The notes: a model not told the origin generated them from the letters alone. Shown: positions 10,799 to 20,736, counted from the stretch's first letter. The stretch is 38,655 nucleotides of DNA from Discostella pseudostelligera (GCA_036940085.1 JALLBK010000079.1:1-38655), one strand, 5' to 3'. Numbers and translations are program-made.

Positions 10799-10888
10799 TG
10801 CTAGTGATTGTTAGATTACTTGATGTATCCTGTATTCTCAAAGTAGCTCATGATTGTTAGATTAGTTGATGTATTTTGTATTCTTAAT
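10799..10888. repeat. Imperfect tandem duplication, two copies of about 42-45 bp
   Basis: GTGATTGTTAGATTACTTGA and its continuation (10799-10842) are repeated as ATGATTGTTAGATTAGTTGA and its continuation (10847-10888). There are a few substitutions and a 5-base spacer. It lies 110 bp downstream of the helicase stop, within its likely 3' UTR or terminator region. Confidence 0.7.
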
Positions 10889-11306
10889 TACAGCCGGCGC
10901 TTACCACTAGAGACATAATGTGCCGATTAAATCCCCGATCGATACTCATGCTATCTGGAACGGCAAAATCATCTTTCTGAAAGTGTTTCCATAATATTCT
11001 CCCCAACTGCAGTACAATGAAAACGTCATTTTATTCAACAGTAGCAAGATCTTCCTGAACTGATGAATCTACTTCATTCGGTATGAGTGCTGACGCGAAG
11101 AGGAGACCCATGGTCTCACAAGTTGCCCCATGAGATTCAAGATTCCCAGAAGACGTGCTTCTGACAAAGAAATCTTGCACAGCAAAATGACACAAATTCC
11201 AATTCCTCATTTCGGACAAAGCGGCACAAACACCTGGCATAGAGGTTACTGTTATCACTGGGTGAGGTAGTTCGGTCATAAATGACATTCATCCTCAAAA
11301 TGATCA

Positions 11307-11645
11307 ATGCAATCCAGCATGAATGACATACTCGTCCCCGTTCTAACCAAGACATATGATGGAGGATCCAATGTTACTGCGAAGATCAACGTGATCCATT
11401 CCAGGAAGGAAGGGTACTTTGATGCATTTTCCTATTACTCAAGTCAAGAACGTCGAATGAATTCGTTGCTTGGGCGCGATCATGCCAACCGAACAATCCC
11501 CGACAATGATGACACCAGTTATCGTGATGCGCCGATATCGGCATCGAGTGAGACTCGTACCACCACCAACGACAACAACTCACCACCAAATCTTCGCCAA
11601 ACAAGATTGTCGTGGGAGGTGCATCCATCTCTCATTGTAAAATAA
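11307..11645 (+). CDS. Hypothetical 112-residue protein
   Basis: A single open frame from ATG at 11307 to TAA. The C-terminal half (SSETRTTTNDN..., PNLRQTRLSWEVHPSLIVK) has a composition like a disordered tail with a conserved-looking end. It could be the last exon of an unrecognised gene or a decayed mobile-element fragment. No signal peptide, membrane segment or known domain. Low confidence. Confidence 0.25.
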   Translation: MQSSMNDILVPVLTKTYDGGSNVTAKINVIHSRKEGYFDAFSYYSSQERRMNSLLGRDHANRTIPDNDDTSYRDAPISASSETRTTTNDNNSPPNLRQTRLSWEVHPSLIVK

Positions 11646-11684
11646 CGACTGGCATTTTTTTCAAGCCGATTGTTTTTCTATCCC

Positions 11685-13378
11685 TCAAGAGGAAATGCTC
11701 ATAGACTTTCCGTTACTACCTCGATCAATTCGCAACAGCATCGGTGCTGCAATATTCACCCATTGACTTTCGTCCTCGCCTTTATCATTTTGTACCGAAC
11801 CTTCTCCCACGGTTGGATCAAAAGTAACTGCACTTAAGGGTTCAGGTATTGATATTGCCACACATTGCATTAAACCCACAACCGCACATGTGGAAGCACA
11901 ATGGGCAGCAAGAGACGGATCCAGCCGCCCCCCAAAACTCGCCGACATGGCAACGAACACTCTTGCTTTACGCACTCCCCCGGATGCCGCTTCAGAATTG
12001 CTCTTTTCAATTAGCCTCGGAATAAAACGCCTCTGCATAGTATATATTCCCTTCACATTAGCGTCCATCGTTCTGTCGAAGTCATAGCTTGTCAGCTCCC
12101 AGGCCGGACTCCGATAAGTTATTTCTGGACAAACTTCCGCACAGGCAATAACCAGATCGATATCCATTCCGCATGCATCAAGCTCGGAGGACCATTTTGC
12201 AACGGCTTCGGTATCTCTTACATCGACCACATGTAACTTGGCTTGTGGAAACTGAATCCTCAATGATTGAATGTCACTCAAAGAAACTCCACACCCAGCC
12301 ACATTGTGACCATGATTACAGAAGTATTTAAAGAGTGCTCGTCCATGACGACAGGTGACTCCGCTAACGACAATTGAACGTATGGGTTGTTTTTGTTGTT
12401 GATGTTGCTGAGCCGCTGTATCTGGATATTCATGGTAGAGAGATTGCTGCTGCTGCTGCTGCTCGTCCTCGTCCGATGAGTTGTCCGATGAGGTTCGCAA
12501 TATCGATTGCTCTCCTATCCAATCATCGGTATAACCCTCCTCATTGCCATCTTTGTACTCAGATCCAGTTAACGCCATACCATTCGCTGTCATCTTTGGT
12601 AAAACATGCAATGATAACTGCCTAGCAGCTGCTTTTCTAGAAATATCGAATTGCTCCACTATCATTGAGATTGCCTCTTGTCTTGAAAATCCATTGGAAC
12701 TGCCAAAATGTTATCATTGATGATCATTAGACGGGATAAATCATGAGAGGAGATGAAAAAGCCAAGCAAATCGGTAGGCCACGGTACTTACACATCTGCC
12801 TTGGCCTTCAACTGAGTAACAATTAACTCGATACCCTCGTCATCAATCAAACGCTTCTTCCCCCTACCCACACCCTCGTTAATGTTCCTTCGCTTGCTTG
12901 GATCTGCACGTATATATTTAAAGAGTGTCCTATAGCTAATACCCACCTTATCGGCATAAATCCTATAATCTGTAATTGGTTGATGTGTGGTGGCATCGAC
13001 GGCCAAACCAGTTCGGGAGAACCAATCATGTAGGATCTGGGATAGGCGTTCACGATGAGGAGATTTGGACCAGTTGATACGTGTTGCCTTTGAGAAATTG
13101 TCGTTATTTGTTGAAGTGTCGTTGTTGTTGGTGATGGCGGCGGCAGCGGCGGCATTATTGCTGCTGGTGATGTCGCGCTTCCGATTTACAACTACATCTG
13201 CGCCGTCACCGTCAAACATTGCCGTCGCTGCTGTTGCGGACGATGACGCACCATCCGTATCGAAGGCATCGATCCCCGCCGCCGGTACACTATTTTGGAT
13301 ATAATTCATCTCCATAATATGAGCTGAAGGGCGAGAGATGATTTGTTGGAGACGATACCACAGACCACTTCGATTCAA
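11685..13378 (-). CDS. Fusion of helix-turn-helix-like region with a degenerate short-chain dehydrogenase
   Basis: Two exons on the minus strand, 13378-12792 and 12699-11685, joined in frame through a GTAAGT...CAG intron of 92 bp; about 533 residues. Residues 1-100 are low complexity. Residues 107-235 are helical and basic (ERLSQILHDWF, YADKVGISYRTLFKYIRADPSKRR, RQEAISMIVEQFDISRKAAARQL), resembling the helix-turn-helix DNA-binding parts of pogo/CENP-B-type transposases. A poly-Gln linker follows. Residues 302-500 match a Rossmann short-chain dehydrogenase: SGVTCRHGRAL in place of TGxxxGIG, VVDVRD, ANVKGIYTM and MSASFGG. The catalytic YxxxK is replaced by HCAST (about 462-466), so it is probably a pseudoenzyme. 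A sensor or transcription-regulator role is inference. Confidence 0.72.
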
Positions 13379-13419
13379 TTCAATTCAATGAAGGTGACGG
13401 ACGGTGACGAAGCAAGGAG

Positions 13420-13515
13420 AAGGTGCACGTGCATTTTTGGCGGGAGAGGGTACAATCCGCATTATTTGGCGGGAAACTGCTTGATATGGCGGGAAAGACC
13501 ATCGCGCCAAATAAA
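13420..13515. promoter_or_regulatory. Promoter cluster: palindromic E-box and four GGCGGGA/GCGCC sites
   Basis: Upstream of the minus-strand gene starting at 13378 lies the perfect palindrome TGCACGTGCA (13424-13433; E-box core CACGTG). Then come TTTTTGGCGGGAG (about 13434), TTTGGCGGGAAAC (about 13465), ATGGCGGGAAAG (about 13485) and TCGCGCCAAAT (about 13502). This is the densest set of E2F-like motifs in the window. Binding is not shown. Confidence 0.5.
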
Positions 13516-13728
13516 TTCCATACGGTTGCTAATTAATCTTCTCTCCGACTTCTCTTCTCTCCTGATCTGATTGAGTGGGAGGTGAAGTGATCATAATACA
13601 ATACAATACAATGTCAACATGAATTTGATAGATTGAAAATGTATGCTTTATAGTTTCTAACCTGAAATTTCCATCGTAAGATTGTAACATGGAAGGGACA
13701 TGTATGGCGAATGCAAGAAACTGCACAA

Positions 13729-16596
13729 TCATTGTTGTTCGTTGCTTGTTGTTGGTTCCTTCGTTTGACGTCCCTCCTCCTGCTCCTGATCACCCTCATC
13801 GTCTTTGACGCCGCACTCATTTTTCGATTTCTTTCTATCCCTTTTGTGTCTATGATCATCATGCCTCCTCCTACTCCTATCCCTCTTGCGATGGCCATGA
13901 TGATCGCCATCGTTACTTTTGGAGCCGCTCTCAATGTCACTGACGTGCGATTTTGATGTGCGCTCATCCTCTTTTCTGTGGTGCTTTCTATGTCTACGTT
14001 CACTTTCTCTCCTCTTGTGCTTCCTGCGACGGTGATGATGATTGTCCCCGTCATTCTCGGAGCCACTCGATAGGTCTTTCGCTTTGCGTTGCCTACTACT
14101 TTCCCGATGATGACGTCTATGATGATCTTCGTTGCAGTTTTTCTCGTCATCCTCCCGTCTACTTTCTCCTCCATCCTCGGCAGGAGTAGGTGGAGGATAC
14201 TGTGCTTCTCTCTTCGCATCCTCCATCACTTCATTCGTAGCATCGTGGTTGTTGTTGTTGCCATCACGATGCAGTGATCTCGACCGATCCCGGCGACTTC
14301 TATGACTACGTTTGTATCCGCTGCTCCCATGGCTGTCTCGATGATGACGACGACTATGACGATGATCCTTGTGACGACTACTACGATGATGACGGCCACC
14401 ACTACCATATTCTTTATTGTGCTTCCTCTCGTCAATCTTGATTTCACCTTCAACTTTGACATGAGTAGAATCGAGCAGTGGCCGGGACGATTCCTTTTCA
14501 TCTTTCTTCATCTCCTCGCTCTCAGTGTGGTTGTTGCTATCGACATTTTTGTCGCCCTTATCCTCGTGTGATCTCGACCGCCTATTCCGGCGTTTCCTGT
14601 GTCGATCACTATCCCCGCTCCGTCTACTGCTACTACGATGATGACGACGATGCCGACTACGACGACGTTCGTCTTTGTTGTGCTTTCTGTCATCATTTCG
14701 GGTTTCCCCTCCATGTTCCTTCGCGTCCTCTTTCGACACCTTTCTAGCATCATCGTCATTGCTGTGGACAGAGACACTTCCCTCATCATCGTATGATCGC
14801 GACCTATCCCGTCGTTTGCTGTGCCGTCGTCCCTCGCCTTTTTTCCTGTGCCGATCCCTTTTGCGATGACCATGACGACGATCACCGTCGTCGTTGGAGG
14901 CTGAATTGCGTGATCGATCACGGCTAGAAGTGCGCCGATGATGATTCTCTTTGTCATATTGATTCTCGTCAACTAATATTGTTGCGTCTTCTCCATTCTT
15001 TTTAGGAGCACCAGGTTGATGCAGTAGTCCCTCGTTCCTACTATCATGATTGTTCTGAGTGTCATCTACGCCCTCCTCATCCCCGTGCGATCTTCTCATC
15101 TTGTCGCGATGCGTGTCGTGCCGTCGTCGTCGTCGATCACTACTCCGATGACTCCTATCCCTCCTTGAATGATGTTCATGACGATCTTCACCCATGTCGT
15201 AATAATCATCATTATCGGATGCAGAACTGTACAATCGATTATCAGTAACATCTGTGTAGTAATATGATCCTGACGTTCTGTCGTCATGGTGGTTTCTGTG
15301 TGCCCCATATTCAGCCTCAAATGCTTCTTCCCTTCTTCTACAGTAGTCGCGATAGTCCCGATGATGCGAATCATAGTCATCATGATAATAGAGTGGTGAG
15401 TTGTATGATCGACCAGTGTGGTCTCTTCGTCGTTGACTATCTCTATCGCGATGACGATCATACTGATGACGATGACGATGACGATGATCAACAGGATAAC
15501 GATCATCACTCCGACTATCATGACGTCGTCGAACATCATGGTATCTTCGCCGCTCCTCACCCATCTCTTCCTCATCTTCCTCTCTTCGGACTTTTCTCCA
15601 GTCTCCGGCAGGAGTAGGAATAAGTAGTGGATTCACTGCATCGTTCCCCTTACTATCCAGCTCACATTCCTGTGCAGAAATTCCACCTTGACCGTTACTA
15701 CTGCCATCTTGTTGCAAAAAGGAGCGTTCGGCAATGGCATCCCTCATAGCACCTCGTATCCATCGACCTCCCAACGTAGTAGTATTCTGTTTGTTGGCAT
15801 TCGTAATTACGCTGGCTCTTCCATTGCTCACTCTTCCAAACCCATTCGATACTATTGCAGTTGTAGAACCACCAACTGCGCCATCTACCCTCGATTCAAC
15901 AGTTGCATTGTCCATCACCGTCCTCTTCCCTCCATTCATCAGTATTCTCATCCAACTTTGATATTCCTTCTCTGCATGCAATAATCCAACATGGTCCGGA
16001 CATGCCGCCATTCCTTTATCAAGGTGCGATCGCAACTCTTTCAATATCTTGTGCATATTTTTATTTTTCTCATCGTCATTCTTTTTCGATGCCAGCACTT
16101 GTGGTTCGTCGACTACTATTACATCATCTTCTCCATTGAATAATGATTGACATGCCACCAAGGTCTTCAAACATAGTGAATGTTGTGTATCCGCAAATGC
16201 TTTATTTTGTTGCATTCTCAAATCAAGATAATTCTTTGTTGGTGTGCCATTGGGAACAATTCGCGTAGTTGGGCCAGCTGATGCAGCACCAGTAGCAGAG
16301 GATGAGGTGGTGGTGGTGGCGGTGGCAAGACGAACTAGTGTCCATCGTACAGTATTGTTTGGTAAGCAACAATTATTGGAATTACTAGCGAAAGATGATG
16401 ACGGTGGAGAGGAGGAGGAGGATAATGAAGGCGATGACGATGGCAATAATTCACCACCGACTACACTAAAATTGCCATCTTGACGTCGACGACGACGACA
16501 CTGTTCAAACGAGGTGGTTATGCTTGAATCACGTAGTCGAGTATGGAGTGTTTCGAGGATAGATGGTGGTGGTGGGATTTTGGGCATCATTGTCAT
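13729..16596 (-). CDS. Large RS/His-rich SR-like protein
   Basis: A single exon of 955 residues. Residues 1-330 contain the only globular-looking part, including a helical block around LDLRMQQNKAFADTQHSLCLKTL and KILKELRSHLDKGMAACPDHVGLLHAEKEYQSW. The remaining 620 residues are Arg/His/Asp/Ser-rich with many DRSRS, HRRHH and RKRDR elements, like the RS domains of splicing factors and SR-related nuclear proteins. At least three imperfect modules of about 80-90 residues, each with an RSRS core and an acidic Asn-rich end, suggest internal duplication. No RRM was found. Nuclear speckle localisation and a role in pre-mRNA processing are inference. Antisense open frames over this gene are by-products of the skewed codons. 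Confidence 0.7.
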   Translation of the reverse strand: MTMMPKIPPPPSILETLHTRLRDSSITTSFEQCRRRRRQDGNFSVVGGELLPSSSPSLSSSSSPPSSSFASNSNNCCLPNNTVRWTLVRLATATTTTSSSATGAASAGPTTRIVPNGTPTKNYLDLRMQQNKAFADTQHSLCLKTLVACQSLFNGEDDVIVVDEPQVLASKKNDDEKNKNMHKILKELRSHLDKGMAACPDHVGLLHAEKEYQSWMRILMNGGKRTVMDNATVESRVDGAVGGSTTAIVSNGFGRVSNGRASVITNANKQNTTTLGGRWIRGAMRDAIAERSFLQQDGSSNGQGGISAQECELDSKGNDAVNPLLIPTPAGDWRKVRREEDEEEMGEERRRYHDVRRRHDSRSDDRYPVDHRHRHRHQYDRHRDRDSQRRRDHTGRSYNSPLYYHDDYDSHHRDYRDYCRRREEAFEAEYGAHRNHHDDRTSGSYYYTDVTDNRLYSSASDNDDYYDMGEDRHEHHSRRDRSHRSSDRRRRRHDTHRDKMRRSHGDEEGVDDTQNNHDSRNEGLLHQPGAPKKNGEDATILVDENQYDKENHHRRTSSRDRSRNSASNDDGDRRHGHRKRDRHRKKGEGRRHSKRRDRSRSYDDEGSVSVHSNDDDARKVSKEDAKEHGGETRNDDRKHNKDERRRSRHRRHHRSSSRRSGDSDRHRKRRNRRSRSHEDKGDKNVDSNNHTESEEMKKDEKESSRPLLDSTHVKVEGEIKIDERKHNKEYGSGGRHHRSSRHKDHRHSRRHHRDSHGSSGYKRSHRSRRDRSRSLHRDGNNNNHDATNEVMEDAKREAQYPPPTPAEDGGESRREDDEKNCNEDHHRRHHRESSRQRKAKDLSSGSENDGDNHHHRRRKHKRRESERRHRKHHRKEDERTSKSHVSDIESGSKSNDGDHHGHRKRDRSRRRHDDHRHKRDRKKSKNECGVKDDEGDQEQEEGRQTKEPTTSNEQQ

Positions 16597-17452
16597 TGGA
16601 TTTTGCGGAATGGCAGTAGTAGTACTGGAGAGAATGGAAGTGCATTGCCGCCCTGCCTCCTCGTATCAGGATGGACTCCATGGTCCATGGATCTCAAAAT
16701 AAATTATGGTGTTCTTTTGGCGGGAGGCAGGAAGGGGGTTTCCCGCCAAATGATGTCATCCACAATGTTGTTAATAATAGCGGGAAAGATCCCGCCAATT
16801 ATGGGAGAAGAGATTACAGAGGAATCTGTGAGAAGTGTATGGAGGCCAAGAAGTAGGACATCACATAGGAACTCATACAAAAGGTCATTCTATCTTCCAC
16901 CTTGTTGGTCCTTTAATAACTCTCGAACGGAGTGAAAGCCAAAAGATGCGATTAGAGTTTAAGATACTCATCGGCATGTTCATAGCAACAACACCATTAT
17001 GTTCTGGCATTTCCTGAGGTCGATTTACTTCTCAAATATTTAGCGTCGTGCATGATTGTAAAGGCGGGGTGTTCTGACTCGACGAGGGTGAGTTCGACGG
17101 GCTTTTCAAAGGGAGGCCATCCATGGCCTACAGTAGGAATTAGTACACAGTCGACGGGGGATGTGTTTCCGTTCAGCCGTTTTGTGATTGACATGTAGAT
17201 GACAATTAAGGTGGAGAGAGGAGAGAGGCCCTCCGCCATCCACTGGCCCACCACACCAAATACACAGTGACAGTGTGTCAAGGTCAAGAGAGGATGAAGA
17301 TGAAGATGAAGATGAAGAGAGATATGAAGAGGATGGTCCCAAACCACGCATAATCCATTCATCCGACATAATTTCGAAGTGAAGTAGTAATCCCAATCAT
17401 TCATCTACAAAAGAGGAAGGAGGAATCACCACAACGTAATTCATAACGTATC
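16597..17452. other. Spacer between divergent genes, with one doubtful minus-strand frame
   Basis: About 850 bp. It holds the E2F-like inverted pair described separately and a (GATGAA)n tract near 17290-17320. It also holds a minus-strand open frame (17404-16997, 135 codons) whose C-terminal half, SPVDCVLIPTVGHGWPPFEK, reads like protein but matches no family I recognise. That frame could be a small gene or a relic. Confidence 0.35.
16714..16800. promoter_or_regulatory. Inverted pair plus third composite of E2F-like sites
   Basis: TTTTGGCGGGA (16715) and TTTCCCGCCAAAT (16739) form an inverted pair about 14 bp apart. A CRE-like TGATGTCATC follows at 16751, and GCGGGAAAGATCCCGCC lies at about 16780. 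The cluster is 120-200 bp upstream of the SR-like gene start (minus strand) and 650 bp upstream of the secreted protein gene (plus strand). Confidence 0.5.
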
Positions 17453-19656
17453 ATGATGATATCCTTCCACCGACATGTCATCGCACTCCTACTAGCTACT
17501 GCCTCGTCGGCGGCGGCGTCGGCGTCCTCCCCTCGCCGACTCAGCATCTTCTCCGGTGATTCCATCGCCTCCAACATATTGAATGCCCAACGCCGTTCAC
17601 CCTCCATGCCAAACGCGCAGAGTCGGAAGTACAAGCCATCCCCGTCATCAGTATGGAAGCACCCACTGCCGAAGCCGCCTCCACCACTGCCGCCATCTTC
17701 AGCTCCGTCGCCGCCATTCCAGAAGACTTTTCGTTCAATGTTCGTGTGGCCAAACCAGCCATTACATCTTCCACTATCCTATTGGTCGGCGATGGTGACT
17801 TGGCAACAATATTGGTTAGCGATGAAGAAGGTACCTTTGCCATGATCGCTGTGGAGAAGGTGGAGAATGGTAGGGTTGATGGTATTATTCACACAGCTGG
17901 GGGCGATGATATTAAGTTTACTCAGGGCGGAGAGTACGGGCAGGAGGTAAGTACAACATCTGCAGTACACATGAACATACTGTGCCTGACTCCGCTCTTT
18001 TTTCACCTCTCACTCCCTCTCTCTCGTATGTCTCCTTCCAAAACAGTCGTTTGTCACCCCAGCGGAACCCTATACGCCTCCAGTATTTGAATTGACAAGC
18101 AAGGTGGAACTGGAAGTGGTTCCTGGTGTTGAAGATTTGGGTGTGGTGGAGGAGGTGGCAATCACTACTGGCGATGTCGATGGATCCACTCGCTCTCTTA
18201 CCGAAGCTGATGGTCATGATGGTGCTGTGCACTCCTCGTCCTCCTCTTCTTCTTCCCACACCAGGGATGCATTTGAGGAAATCTCCAAGGCCAAGGCTCC
18301 AACAACAGCAACGTGCGTCTTGGTCAGCATCGTCGCACGCAGAATATGTTGTACAACTACAATGTGGATATTTTCCTCGAGATCGACCAAGAATTGTGCC
18401 AACTGAACAACGAGAATTGTGTCCTCAACAGCATCGGAACCAAAACTCTCAACTACAGTATGTTAATTGTGATTGAATTCTGTGGATATTCTTGTCTCGC
18501 TACACTGAAGATCTACCTCATTTGTCTATCCTTTTGTTGGTTCGTACTCTTTCCAACATCAGTTAACGCGTTGTTCGTGGGTGCAAATACAGTATATGAG
18601 GTGAGTGTTTATATGAAACGTATGTATTGGTCCATCTTTGCACTATTGCACCAAGTTCTCATCCTATCATCACTACTACTTCTTGCAGAAAGAGATTGAT
18701 ACCCATCTGACTATTATAACAATTCAAGTCACCAGTAACTGTGCCAGTTTAACTGATTCCACACAGGTACATCGTAAAATGACATCCGTGTATGCCAGAC
18801 CACAGCAATGGCATTACACCGGGCCCAATGGTGTTCAACCTGACCTTCACTATGCGATGCTTGGCAGAAAGGACATCATTGGGTACGGTAAGTCATGGGT
18901 TGGGACTCTATGCAATCCAACTTATGCGTTTGCCTTCCAATCGTATGTCCAAGGCGGCTATACCGACATGAACAGTAACACGGTTTGGGACTTAATGATG
19001 GTAAGCAGGGAAATTTCCACAATAATTTTTTACAAGTCGAAATCTTCTGCGAGAACCAGGAACAATCTCACGCGCAAATGATTTCCCTCTTCATTTTGCA
19101 GCTCATGAAGATGATTGGGTACAATTTTGGGGCATATCCAACCCACACAGATAATTACTCCCCTCGAGTTGATTACTGTGGACAAGTTGATCTTTATGAC
19201 TGGACACCGCAAACGTGTAGGGACACTGTCACCATAAACAGTGGGACAATCATGTCCAACTGCTGGCAATGTACCCAAAATGCAGGGGGGTCCTATCTTA
19301 TTGCTTACACCTTCGGTGGCGAATATCTCGGATATGGTGACCGTGGAAGTATCGAAAACTATAGGGCGTCTCCCCTTATTCAAGGGAGTGTCACCACCGA
19401 GGGTCGTCAGGTCAACGTGGCCATGTATAAATTCGTTTCAAGCAGGGGGACATGCACTCGTCGTTACAGCAGTCCTCCTCCAACTCCTACCGGACCCGGA
19501 GGTGTTGTTGGCAAAGCCGGTAAGACGGCCGGCAAGGCCATGAAGAATCCAGCCCCGGTACCAGGAGGAACCATGCCGGCCAGCAAGGCGGCGAAGAATC
19601 CAGCCCCAGTTCCAGGAGGAACCATGCCGGCCAGCAAGGCTGCAAAAAGGCAGTAA
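17453..19656 (+). CDS. Secreted M12B-type metalloprotease homologue with lost zinc site
   Basis: Best model: exons 17453-17555, 17621-17946, 18047 to about 18300, about 18326-18457, 18563-18600, 18689-19000 and 19102-19656. The last five joins have good GT-AG signals; the 18277-18325 frame change is unresolved and the first intron (65 bp) is tentative. A signal peptide ending in AASA starts the protein. The core (VDIFLEIDQELCQ, ANTVYEKEIDTHL, GYGKSWVGTLCNPTYAF, NTVWDLMM) follows stramenopile reprolysin-like proteases. Where HExxHxxGxxH is expected the sequence reads KMIGYNFGAYP, so the catalytic Glu and all zinc His are lost, while PTHT, YSPRVDYCG and Cys residues remain. The tail has two perfect-length 17-residue repeats (KNPAPVPGGTMPASKAA) and KxxK motifs. 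It is probably extracellular, perhaps a wall or binding protein. Confidence 0.7.
19543..19644 (+). repeat. 51-bp coding tandem repeat, two copies
   Basis: Units at 19543-19593 and 19594-19644 differ at few positions and encode KNPAPVPGGTMPASKAA twice, at the C terminus of the secreted protein. Low divergence, mostly at third codon positions, suggests a recent duplication or conversion. Confidence 0.85.
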
Positions 19657-20736
19657 GGAGGACAATGCTCTGTGCTAAGTGGACTCTCTCTAGAAAGGAT
19701 CTCTGTTTGTTTTGATAATGCCACCCTCCCTCATTGAATCCTGTGTTGTTCGAGGAGTGTCGAGTACACAATTGCGTTTTGGTTTGACGTGCATATTATT
19801 TTTGTTTTGGCGTCCACCACCGATGTGGCATCTAGTTGAATTTGATTTGTAAAGAAAAGTAGAAAAGCTAGGCCATTCAAAATGTACCATTGTCTTATTT
19901 TTCTGTAGGTGATGGGGGTGGGATAACTTGGGTGGCCGGATGATTGTTAATTCAATGACATCATATTCTTCATTCCTACGTCACATCGTCATCCGTCGCC
20001 ATATCACTCATCATTCATTACGTCGATGAGTCCTCGTCGCAACCATGACGAATTACCTTACCGAAATCTATCCTCTCGATTCTATTGAGGATATTTGGAA
20101 TGTATTGATAAGAAGCGCATTGTGATGTTGGTGGTATTGAAGGACCCCGGAACCTTGATTGGAGTTATTCTCGCTATCAAATGCCCTCTAGTCTTTCGGA
20201 CAGTTTGGGTAGACGGTAGAGGTAGGGATAGAGGAGGATTGTGCCGCCGCCCGATGCTGTGGATGCTTGATGCGGCAGGCGGCGGCGGGCCGTGCCTGGC
20301 CTGTACGATACCTCGTACACTGTGGCGCGCCATATTTTTGTGTCACCCCAAGGGAACCAGTACATCGTATCTACAGATTGTTCAATTTTTTTATTTGAAT
20401 TTCACTTTCTCAAATTTGAAATGGGTCGTACAAAATCCTTCGTAGATTTCGATTCCAAAGATCCATACAGAGCAAATTTTTAATTTGAATTAACATGCAC
20501 ACGTCAGCGGGTGTTCCTTTGACGTCACGCAATATCTTCCACTTCATGCATTATTTCAGCAAGGAGCGAGCAGCGGCAGCTGCCACCATCACCATGACCA
20601 TGACGAGACAATGATCTACTAGAGATACTAGAGTTAGAGTACAATAGAGCCGGACAACACCCAACCCACCTACACCCCCCCGTCCCAATCGCAATAGCTA
20701 GGTAGAAGTAATTGTCCCACTCTCTCACCTTTATGA
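19657..20736. other. Gene-poor spacer with regulatory-looking motifs
   Basis: About 1.1 kb without a supported gene. It contains a 26-codon frame (ATG at 20045, MTNYLTEIYPLDSIEDIW...) that might be a gene-start relic. A perfect CRE TGACGTCA lies at 20520-20527 with half-sites near 19979 and 20503, and the palindrome TGGCGCGCCA at 20322-20331. The hairpin 20302-20319 and the AT-rich 20400-20490 stretch carry motifs shared with other spacers. Confidence 0.4.
20302..20319. promoter_or_regulatory. Perfect hairpin TGTACGA-TACC-TCGTACA
   Basis: A 7-bp perfect stem with loop TACC. The inner ten bases CGATACCTCG are the same as in the hairpin at 28821-28838, while the outer stem bases differ but still pair. 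A GGAACCAGTACATCG motif follows at about 20353. Confidence 0.45.

Larger units (their letters stand above)
10692..11684. other. Intergenic region with a tandem duplication and two doubtful small frames
   Basis: No recognisable gene. A minus-strand open frame (11288-11031, 85 codons) and a plus-strand frame (11307-11645, 112 codons) read fairly like protein but have no domain and no clear splice partners. The region also holds the 45-bp duplication described separately. Confidence 0.35.

Noticed and set aside
13953..16139. Many open frames antisense to or out of frame with the SR-like gene
   Set aside because: They arise from the biased RS/His/Asp codons; their translations are low-complexity (poly-Val/Ile/Thr/Met) without domains.
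18311..18325. A 15-bp GT-AG intron
   Set aside because: Far below a workable intron length; kept only as an unresolved frame change.
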